Part shown: positions 57,292 to 64,000 of the stretch, one piece after another | Layout: every line of letters begins with the position of its first letter | Position numbering within the stretch: the stretch's first letter is position 1 | Source of the DNA: Mucidula mucida | Lineage: Eukaryota; Basidiomycota; Agaricomycetes; Agaricales; Physalacriaceae | Reading direction: 5' to 3' | Assembly: GCA_015501055.1 (NCBI GenBank) | Contig: JADNYV010000003.1 | Location: 1-64,000 of the forward strand | Length of the DNA: 64,000 bases | Program-made: the position numbers and the translations under genes | Notes under the pieces: model-generated | Databases searched by the model: none | The model's input: only the letters and a program-made list of their open reading frames with translations | Told to the model about the DNA's origin: nothing

Positions 57292-58020
57292 TCAATCGTC
57301 TACGACCATCTGGGTCTCCACCTCGATAAGTTGTGGCGCGGCGTCGTCATCATTGGCGGGAATTGGTGGCTTTGCGGAGCCGACTATTGTATGATGTTTT
57401 CCAGGCTTGGAAACGACCACCGAGTCTGGATTTGCGCTTGATATGCGAATGAATCGAAGGAGCTGTATAAATGCACTTCCTTCTGATCCCATCTCCTAAA
57501 CAATTCCACTGTCGGTGGATGCGTCAGGTCTATGACCTCTAGGGCCGAGTCAATCACAGATGGTAACGACCGAGATATTGACTCACCCATTCCCGTGCGA
57601 TATTCTTCTGATTCGCGCAATTTGACCTCCTCAAGCTTGGCCTCTTTTACGCTCTTCGGTCGGCCTTTTCTCCGGGCAGCCTGCTCTTCAGACAGTTCAT
57701 CGTCGTGACGGGTAAGCCAAATGTCGCGGACGATGGCATGTAGTTCATCTAGACAGAGTTCACCGGTTTCGGGTAAACAACTATAAAAAAAGTTGTAGAC
57801 ATCCGCTGATAAAGATAAGGGATTTGTCGACGTTGAATTAACACTGACTGACCAAGATGGTGGTGTTTTTTGCCGCGTACACTGGCTTGGCTGCCCATTT
57901 TACCCTTGCGTAATGCTTTGCGTGCAAGCTGGCCCGCTTTCCGCGATTGTGGATGGTAGACTTTTTCTTTCTTCGTTTTGTCGGCCGCAGAAGCAACTTT
58001 TCCGGTTTTTGTGGGGCCAT
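57292..58020 (-). CDS. TMA16: Translation machinery-associated protein Tma16
   Basis: A ribosome-biogenesis factor on pre-60S particles. The frame from ATG 58020 is MAP, then, after restoring one C in the CCCC run at 58013-58016, TKTGKVASAADKTKKEKVYH. It continues 'PQSRKAGQLARKALRKGKMG', 'ADVYNFFYSCLPETGELCLD', 'ELHAIVRDIWLTRHDDEL', 'EEQAARRKGRPKSVKEAKLE', 'EVKLRESEEYRTGM', 'EVIDLTHPPTVELFRRWDQ' and 'AFIQLLRFIRISSANPDSVV', the whole Tma16 pattern, to the stop at 57292. A second one-base loss lies near 57481 between WDQ and GSAFIQ. About 190 residues, three or four exons. The start codon is only 57 bases from that of MED10 on the other strand. Confidence 0.9.
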
Positions 58021-58077
58021 GGAAGTGGTTGAAGTGAGTTCCCGAAATGGAAACTACCTTTTTCATCACGAACTACG
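58021..58077. promoter_or_regulatory. 57-bp bidirectional promoter (TMA16 / MED10)
   Basis: Only 57 bases separate the two start codons. The DNA holds 'tttttcatcacg' and no TATA box. Transcription starts of at least one gene must lie inside or beyond the neighbouring coding region, so the two genes are almost certainly co-regulated. Confidence 0.6.
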
Positions 58078-58745
58078 ATGACCATGCCTCCTCCTCCAGC
58101 CCCCGAGTCCGTTGTTGCACTGCATAAGAACGCAATATATCTGATACCTGATCTTGTACAGTTCACCACGCTCATCTCAGTCGCCTCCGCCGTCGGGCAT
58201 CCAAGGCGACCTTGAGCTGGAATTGCTCGACCTTGCCAATGCCCTCTACCAGCTCGGCACGACCGTCATCAATGATTCGACAAAGGAGCGCGACCGACCG
58301 GGGCAGCCAAATGCAAAGCCTGTCGGTGCAAAAGTGTATGTATCGGTCGACCATCCAACTTGCATTTCTCTCAATAGTAGCCCAGAAACGAAGTCGTACA
58401 CCACCTAGGACGGCTCGACGATTTGGCGCAGCAAACTCAGACAATGATCCCCATGGAGGTCTTGGCAGAGATTGACAATGGACGCAATCCAATGCAACTC
58501 ACGCGAGATAGAATTGAACGCGCCGCCACAGAGAATCAGTTCATGAACGGCAAGATCGCCGCTCTCGATGTCAGTATTCCAATCATCATTATTCCCTCTT
58601 ATTTCTCACCAGTAGACAGTCTTACCGCACATATTTAAATGAGGCTCTCATACAGAATTGGCCAGATCTTGAAGATGTTCTCGCACCCAAAGTCGTCAAG
58701 GAAGAACCTATAACGAACGGCGTAATCCCCACGAACGGCCACTGA
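58078..58745 (+). CDS. MED10: Mediator complex subunit 10 (Med10/Nut2)
   Basis: Middle-module Mediator subunit linking activators to RNA polymerase II. Start ATG at 58078, or in frame at 58084, gives MPPPPAP, spliced to SPRSSQSPPPSGIQGDLELE. The conserved core is 'LLDLANALYQLGTTVINDST', 'GAK(V)|NEVVHHLGRLDDLAQQ' (donor GTATGT), 'TQTMIPMEVLAEIDNGRNPM', 'QLTRDRIERAATENQFMNGK' and 'IAALD|SYRTYLNEALIQNW', ending KEEPITNGVIPTNGH at 58745. The M-I-P-x-E-V-L-x-x-I-D-x-G-x-N-P motif is diagnostic. About 160 residues, near the family norm; no indel needed. The first intron's donor (GTCCGT) is weak, so the exact N-terminus is less sure. Confidence 0.9.
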
Positions 58746-59446
58746 TCCTTCCCACCATATTCGTGGTTGAGAGAAAGGGCGAGCGACGTCCTAACGACCG
58801 AATGGGCGAGAGACGCGTCGGTAAAGAGACGTGGTATGGCAACGTTTCGTACCTCACGATGTTTCCGGTTTCCGGTCAGACTACCCCCGCAGAAGCTCTG
58901 TTCCGACTCTGCGAAATGCAGTACATGAACAGCGCTCCTCTCCTTGCTTCACGCGGTCACTCGTACGCAGCATATTTATCTTCAATCGAATAATCATACT
59001 ACTTCTTGGACTGCTCATTTGCCTAGAGCGCTGAGAGGTCATTTTCAGGAACCGGAGGTTTTGCGTGAAATGCCTTTGCTCATGTGCATGTAGACGCGAC
59101 TTCACTTGGGTCCAATATGTCTCCTTCTGCAACGCTCGCGATCGCGTCAAGCTCGTGCCCTTTGACGGACGCCTAGCCACGATACAATAGATAGGCTAAG
59201 ATGAACATCACAGCTCTCTAAACACAACATACTCTTGCAAAATCGGTCGGACATAAAGGTCTTTTAACACCTACGAATCCATCGGCGTGTCTTCACGCCC
59301 AGCATCGATCTGACAAACCGACATGTTTGGCGTCCAGCCTGAAGCTTGAAGCCCGAGTTTTCATTAATCGGTGCAGCATACATTTCACATAGTTGGTTCA
59401 AACCGTATGTCCTTGCTTCATACTGTCACTTGATTCTCAACTTGAA
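58746..59446. other. Convergent spacer between MED10 and the NmrA-like array
   Basis: A minus-strand frame at 58881-59180 and plus-strand frames at 58763-59034 overlap and show no family. I see no supported gene. Confidence 0.4.
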
Positions 59447-59520
59447 GGATATTACATTGGCTGCTCGCCGCTTAGTTCAATGAGGATATTACATTGGCTG
59501 CTCGCCGCTTAGTTCAATGA
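59447..59520. repeat. Perfect tandem duplication, 2 x 37 bp, across the stop codon of NmrA-like copy 1
   Basis: Bases 59447-59483 are repeated exactly at 59484-59520. Each unit begins ggatattacattgg and ends ttagttcaatga. On the minus strand each unit contains the last codons S-L-N and the TAA stop, so a second in-register end of the gene sits just downstream of the real one. Confidence 0.95.
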
Positions 59521-60609
59521 CACCGTCGAGAGGTCAACCTCTAGAATCGGGGGTTTGGCGTAGAATTCTTTCGCTGCCTGCTCCACCGAGGCAACTGGCA
59601 CATCCGGATACAATTTACGTGCATCCAAAGACCCACCGGCCACAGCGTTCGCGAGCGTGTTATCGCCACGAATATAAAGGCTGTTGTAATACTGTGATAT
59701 GACCTTGATTCCGATATCATCGCTCTTCATTCTGGCGAAAAGCTCTTCATCGGGGACCTAAACGTCGGAATCAGCATCGCGGAATCATGGGCTCCAATGA
59801 TTCGTACCCTTGTGAAGTCGAAGAAATCCTCCCCAGAAATTTTGCTCGCCACTGTATAGATGTCGTCCAAATTGGCCTCTCCATCGTACGCGATGACCGT
59901 CTGGTTGAGAGTGCGCGGGTCGGCGAGAATGCGTGCGACGAAAGTGCCGATTGAGTGGAGTTCGGTGTATAGAACCCTCTGCTGGCGGTCACCGACGTAG
60001 GTCTTGGTGATGAAGGAGTTTTCCGGCGTGGCGTGTGGGTAGGGGAACATCCCTTGTAGCCACCAGCCAACTTCGATGAAGGTATACGGCAACCCGAGCT
60101 CCTTGATGTACTCCCGGACGTCAAGTTTCTATAGCACACACAATTAGATCATCAGGTTACGCATTCAAGGAGACGGATAGAATTTACAATGTCATGCATG
60201 CTCATCACGCCGCGGGGTGCGTAAGGACCAAAGTCAGAGGGAACGACGCGTCCAACGCCCGCTTTCTTCGCGGCGAGGAACAGCGGTTTCTGATCGATCA
60301 TCGCGAGGACGATCGAGACGAGAATATCGACGCCCTGCAAGAAAGCTTCAATCTTCTCCGGAGCCTCTGTTATGTCGCCAATGCGGATCTCTGCTCCTGC
60401 CGCCTTCAGCTCTTGCACGAGAGGTTTGTTGATGGAGCCAGGACGGGCTAACAAGGCGACTCGCTACAATGAGGATTAGCGCACGTCACTTTCGAACTTG
60501 TTGATCGACGGACAAAATTGCCCTCCTTCAACAAGGCTTTGGTGATGACACGACCAATGTTGCCGGCACCTCCGACCAAGAGTACGAACGGTTTGCTGCT
60601 CTCTCCCAT
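59509..60609 (-). CDS. NmrA-like / isoflavone reductase-like NAD(P)-binding protein, copy 1
   Basis: An atypical short-chain dehydrogenase of the PCBER/NmrA group; members reduce aromatic substrates or sense NADP. ATG 60609: MGESSKPFVLLVGGAGNIGR (GxxGxxG cofactor loop), 'VITKALLKEGNF|RVALLARP', 'ELKAAGAEIRIGDITEAPEK', 'VSIVLAMIDQKPLFLAAKKA', 'GVGRVVPSDFGPYAPRGVMS', 'ELGLPYTFIEVGWWLQGMFP', 'YVGDRQQRVLYTELHSIGTF', 'SKISGEDFFDFTRVP' and 'SQYYNSLYIRGDNTLANAVA', ending ILEVDLSTVSLN. Four exons, in frame, about 325 residues. Its stop lies in a 37-bp tandem duplication. It differs from copies 2 and 3 at scattered positions, for example GNIG versus GHTG in the loop. Confidence 0.92.
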
Positions 60610-60754
60610 TCCGTGTTTTTAAAGATAAGTGAGACTGAAAATGGGCGGTGGTGGTGGAACAGGACTTGATTCTCGTTCGGAGCAAGCCCTTCCTGGGAGA
60701 CAGTAACTGCTGTATGTACGTGTTGTGCTGGCGCATTCTCGCATGTTAGAATCG

Positions 60755-60859
60755 GCTGCGACGTGCGTCGCGATGTCATCAGTGACGATGTCACCGATGT
60801 CATCGACGTCGCAGCAAATTCAAAAACTATGTTCAGGCTGCTCGATAGTTTTTGAATTT
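60755..60859. promoter_or_regulatory. Two adjacent perfect inverted repeats with three CGATGTCA boxes upstream of NmrA-like copy 1
   Basis: First palindrome: arms GCTGCGACGT (60755-60764) and ACGTCGCAGC (60806-60815), enclosing CGATGTCA at 60771, 60786 and 60795. Second palindrome starts at the next base: arms AAATTCAAAAACTAT (60816-60830) and its exact reverse complement (60845-60859) around a 14-base loop. They lie about 145-250 bases before the start codon at 60609, where an upstream activating site would sit. TGACGATGTCA resembles a bZIP (CRE-like) half-site pair; that reading is inference. Confidence 0.7.
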
Positions 60860-61237
60860 TTCACTCCGTCACGTGCTTCCCAATTAGGCAACTGAACTGT
60901 AACATCCCTGCTCTACCCTCAAGAATTGTGAGGATACACACAAGATTTGAACAAGATGCATGTCGCTAACTAGGTTACACATACCGGCCTGAGCAGAAAT
61001 GCTGAACGGAGCAAAATGTGGAGAGTGCACATTGCTTTGCAAGGCACTGTACACCAACGCTAGCCGTTCGCAAGCTTACGTAGCTCTAGCTAAGAAAGAC
61101 CTTCTAGCACCTATGGAGGTGTGGAGGAAGAATGCATCGGCGGGATCTTTCACGCCCAGCCAAATCATGCAGGAGTATATCTTTGCTTCACGCAGTGACT
61201 TGATTATCTAACTAGTGATACACTGATTCCGCATTAT
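60860..61237. other. Spacer between NmrA-like copies 1 and 2
   Basis: Upstream of copy 1 and downstream of copy 2. From about 61049 onward it matches 63269-63457 downstream of copy 3 almost base for base. No separate gene; the plus-strand frame here is part of the duplicated 3' flank. Confidence 0.5.
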
Positions 61238-62334
61238 CTAGTTCAATGACACCGTTGAGAGATCATACTCTAGAATCGGGGGGTTGGCGTAGAACTCTTT
61301 CGCTGCCTCCTCCACCGAGGCGACTGGCACATCGGGGTACAATTTCCGCGCATCCAATGACCCACCGGCCACAGCGTTCGCGAGCGTGTTGTCGCCACGT
61401 ATATAAAGGCTGTGGTAATATTGTGATACGACCTGAGTTCCGACATCATTGCTCTTCATTCTGGCGAAAAGCTCCTCATCGGGGACCTCCACGTCGCAAT
61501 CAGCATCTCGAGGCATGGAGAGCGAGATGATATCCACATACCCTTGTAAAGTCGGAGAAATCTTCTCCAGAAATTTTGTTCGCCACCTGATAGATTTCGT
61601 TCAAGTTAGCCTCGCCTTCGGACGTGATGACCGTCTGGTTGAGAGTGCGCGGGTCGGCGAGAATGCGTGCAACAAAAGTACCGATTGAGTTGAGTTCTGT
61701 GTATAGAACCTTCTGCTGGCGGTCGCCAACGTAGGTCTTGGTGACGATGAAGTTTTCCGGCGTGGCGTGGGGGTAAGGGAACAGCCCTTGTAGCCACCAG
61801 CCAACTTCGATAAAGGTATACGGCAACCCGAGCTCCTTGATGTAGTCCCGGACGCCAAGTTTCTATATGCACACAGAGTCAGATCATCAGGTTGTTCAAG
61901 GATGGCGGATAGATTCACAATGTCCTGCATGACCATCACGCCGCGGGGCGCGTAGGGACCAAAGTCGGAGGGAACGACGCGTCCGACACCCGCTTTCTTC
62001 GCAGCAAGGAACAGCGGCTTCTGGTCGATCATCGCGAGGACGAGCGAGACGAGAATATTGACGCCCTGCAAGAAGGCCTCAATCTTCTCCGGGGCCTCTG
62101 TCATGTCGCCAAGGCGGATCTCTGCTCCCGCCGCCTTCAGCTCTTGCACGAGAGGCTTGTTGACGGAGCTAGGACGCACTAACAATGCGACTCGCTACGA
62201 GGATCAGCGTAAATCACTTTTGAGATTGATCGACGCACGAAGTTGCCATCCTTCAACAAGGCTTTGGTGATAACACGACCAGTGTGGCCGGCACCTCCGA
62301 CCAAGAGTACGAATGGTTTAGTGGTGGAAGACAT
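61238..62334 (-). CDS. NmrA-like / isoflavone reductase-like NAD(P)-binding protein, copy 2
   Basis: ATG 62334: MSSTTKPFVLLVGGAGHTGR, 'VITKALLKDGNF|RVALLVRP', 'ELKAAGAEIRLGDMTEAPEK', 'GVGRVVPSDFGPYAPRGVMV', 'ELGLPYTFIEVGWWLQGLFP', 'YVGDRQQKVLYTELNSIGTF', 'NKISGEDFSDFTR|VPDEELF' (60-bp intron, donor GTATGT) and 'SQYYHSLYIRGDNTLANAVA', ending ILEYDLSTVSLN. Same four-exon layout as copy 1 and in frame. The order, conserved VPSDFGPYAPRG and WWLQG blocks and the N-terminal GxxGxxG place it with copy 1 in one paralogous family. Its upstream flank (62421-62442, gaatcggctgctcgcgtcat) resembles the copy-1 promoter region but lacks the inverted repeats. Confidence 0.92.
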
Positions 62335-62743
62335 AGTGAGGACTGGGTGTAGCAATCGTTTCCCATTCCGCGTTTTTAAGACATACCGGCATCCAGGCTG
62401 AATGAGATGTGTGCTCTCGGGAATCGGCTGCTCGCGTCATCAAGAACCAGTCAAACACCAATGCATGACTATTGTGAGTATGTAGTCTCGGGATGACTCC
62501 GAACCTAACGCGGCGAGCTGATGCGACATAAAAGTGTGAATCCTTGGCGCTACTTCGTCACTTTAGACACAAGAGCAAAGACTAAGTCAGAAGGATGATA
62601 CAGATATCCTCTCCAGCCTCCGTATAAACTTGAAGGGACTGAACAATTCTTGGTCCTTGAAATACTCCTGACCATCAATAATGTTTGACCAATGACACTG
62701 TCGGATTGCTGCAAATGTAGTTGTTCGAGATAAGTGCTGAAGC
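62335..62743. other. Upstream region of NmrA-like copy 2
   Basis: Presumed promoter of copy 2. It holds a degenerate relative of the copy-1 regulatory block at 62421-62442. No gene seen. Confidence 0.4.
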
Positions 62744-63276
62744 CTACGGATAACCCCCTAGACAAAGACGGCTGGAACCATTCTCACCACACGGGTCTGA
62801 AGGCAGCTGCAAAACGACCGTGGAGCCAGCCTCGAAAACCTCCCACACCAAGTAACAAGTCGACTTGGACGGTACCCCGTCAATGGTGACGTTCTTCAGT
62901 CGCAGCAGGTCAGAAAGGTAGCAGGCTAACACAAAATGTGGCGTACCTGTACATAGATATTGCCTCTACCGAGCTCGACCACAAGTTGTTGCTCACGATC
63001 GAAGTCATCGAGTTGAACAAGGGGTTGTAGAACGATATAGACAGGGTAGGTGCGGGCGTTGCAGATTGTCACTGCCGTAGGTACAGTGATGACATCCAAA
63101 AAGAGGAGAACAAGGCGAGGTGGGCCATCGAGCCACTGGTACACTCGAACTTGACATGTACACGCACACGGCCCGGAATAGATCAGACAGTCATCACAGG
63201 TCACGAAAATGTCATCGATTCCGGCCCGGCTGTAAGACGTCGTCGTCTGTAACACTCCTTGCCTTATCTTACACAA
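62744..63276 (-). pseudogene. Fragment of an unknown gene at the NmrA-like duplication breakpoint
   Basis: The minus strand from 63276 reads MCKIRQGVLQTTTSYSRAGI, DDIFVTCDDCLIYSGPCACT, CQVRVYQWLDGPPRLVLLFL and QPLVQLDDFDREQQLVVELG, then RGNIYVQ. A GTACGC..GAAG intron leads to NVTIDGVPSKSTCYLVWEVF, EAGSTVVLQLPSDPCGENGS and a stop at 62744. It looks like a beta-rich, cysteine-containing secreted or lumenal domain of unknown family. Its 5' end falls at 63270-63276, where similarity to the copy-2 flank begins, so the gene was probably cut by the duplication. It may still be expressed from the first ATG. Confidence 0.45.
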
Positions 63277-64000
63277 ACGCTAGCCGTTCGCAAGCTCACG
63301 TACCTTTATCTAAGAAAGACCTTCTAGCACCTACGGAGGTGTGGAGGAAGAATGCATCGGCGGGATCTTTCACGCCCAGCCAAATCATGCAGGAGTATGT
63401 CTTTGCTTCAGGCAGTGACTTGATTATCTAACTAGTGCTACACTGATTCCACATTATCTAGTTCAATGACACCGTTGAGAGATCATACTCTGGAATCGGG
63501 GGGTTGGCGTAGAATTCTTTCGCTGCCTCCTCCACCGAGGCAATTGGCACATCCGGGTACAATTTCCGTGCATCCAATGACCCACCGGCCACAGCGTTCG
63601 CGAGCGTGTTGTCGCCACGTATATAAAGGCTGTGGTAATATTGTGATACGACCTGAGTTCCGACATCATTGCTCTTCATTCTGGCGAAAAGCTCCTCATC
63701 GGGGACCTCCACGTCGCAATCAGCATCTCGAGGCATGGAGAGCGAGATGATATCCACATACCCTTGTAAAGTCGGAGAAATTTTCTCCAGAAATTTTGCT
63801 CGCCACCGCATAGATGTCGTTCACATTGGCCTCGCCATCGGACGTTATGACCGTCTGGTTCAAAGTGCGCGAGTCGGCGAGAATGCGTGCAACGAAAGTA
63901 CCAATTGAGTTGAGTTCTGTGTATAGAACCTTCTGCTGGCGGTCGCCGACGTAGGTCTTGGTGACGATGAAGTTTTCCGGCGTGGCGTGTGGGTAGGGGA
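63269..64000. repeat. Second unit of a segmental tandem duplication (period 2,220 bp)
   Basis: From 63269 to the window edge, the sequence repeats 61049 onward with very few differences, at a constant offset of 2,220 bases. The match covers about 190 bases of 3' flank (cgctagccgttcgcaagc, then atgcatcggcgggatctttc) and the end of the NmrA-like gene including its introns. The left boundary is sharp: bases before 61048 and 63268 are unrelated. Confidence 0.9.
63458..64000 (-). CDS. NmrA-like protein, copy 3 (5' part beyond the window)
   Basis: Only the C-terminal half is present: 'TPENFIVTKTYVGDRQQKVL' (read from the right edge), 'YTELNSIGTFVARILADSRT', 'ANVNDIYAVASKISGENFSD'-type text, then the same 60-bp intron and 'VPDEELFARMKSNDVGTQVV', 'SQYYHSLYIRGDNTLANAVA', ending IPEYDLSTVSLN at 63458. 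It is nearly identical to copy 2, with substitutions such as PRTLNQ to SRTLNQ and ILEYD to IPEYD, and is in frame as far as visible. It was formed by the 2,220-base tandem duplication. Confidence 0.9.

Noticed and set aside
1..64000. Transposons, CRISPR arrays, viral insertions
   Set aside because: No transposase, reverse transcriptase, integrase or viral capsid motifs, no long terminal repeats and no regularly spaced repeats were seen. The only long repeat is the NmrA-like segmental duplication.

Overview
The window reads as nuclear DNA of a filamentous basidiomycete, most likely an Agaricomycete (mushroom-forming fungus). Nearly every gene is cut by short introns of about 45-65 bases with GT..AG ends and CTRAY-type branch points. 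The gene content is a fungal housekeeping set (KRE6-type glucan synthesis protein, mitochondrial dihydroorotate dehydrogenase, Kap123-type importin, Prp3, eIF3g, Zds1, Tma16, Med10), plus families expanded in Agaricomycetes (BTB/POZ of the 'LWFEDGSVV' type, F-box-like proteins, a MYND-like finger). There are no rRNA, tRNA, CRISPR or recognisable transposon features.

Layout. 0.3-2.7 kb: KRE6/SKN1-like GH16 protein (-). 4.7-5.8 kb: palmitoyl-protein thioesterase (+). 6.3-6.9 kb: decayed protein kinase (-). 7-9.5 kb: no confident gene. 9.5-11.2 kb: aldo-keto reductase (+). 11.5-13.0 kb: secreted protein with two CBM19-like modules (-), divergent from dihydroorotate dehydrogenase (13.6-15.2 kb, +). 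15.7-17.0 kb: BTB protein. 17.3-17.8 kb: small basic protein (-), divergent from importin beta (18.3-22.4 kb, +). 22.7-24.9 kb: Prp3 (-). 25.7-26.7 kb: MYND-like protein (-), divergent from a large membrane-anchored amidohydrolase (26.8-30.3 kb, +). 31.4-32.6 kb: eIF3g (-), divergent from a METTL24-type methyltransferase (33.1-34.3 kb, +). 37.6-39.2 kb: HMG-box factor (-) with 2.7 kb of almost gene-free DNA upstream. 41.9-42.8 kb: endonuclease III-like glycosylase (+). 43.6-46.8 kb: a possible secreted peptide, a broken unknown gene and an F-box gene. 48.8-50.0 kb: succinate-fumarate carrier (-). 51.0-53.8 kb: Zds1 (-). 54.8-56.9 kb: FAD monooxygenase (-). 57.3-58.7 kb: Tma16/Med10 head-to-head pair. 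59.5-64 kb: tandem array of three NmrA-like reductases (-), the third running off the right edge.

Two global points. First, many conserved genes can only be read end to end if single bases are restored; I count about 17 such sites in seven genes, all apparent one-base losses and mostly in short homopolymers. This looks more like uncorrected consensus error than mass gene death, so broken frames here should not be taken as biology without read support. Second, the most distinctive local structure is the right-hand NmrA-like array: a 2,220-base duplication period, a perfect 37-base duplication across one stop codon, and two back-to-back inverted repeats enclosing three CGATGTCA boxes upstream of copy 1. 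An FAD hydroxylase sits nearby, so an aromatic-compound or secondary-metabolite locus is possible but unproven.
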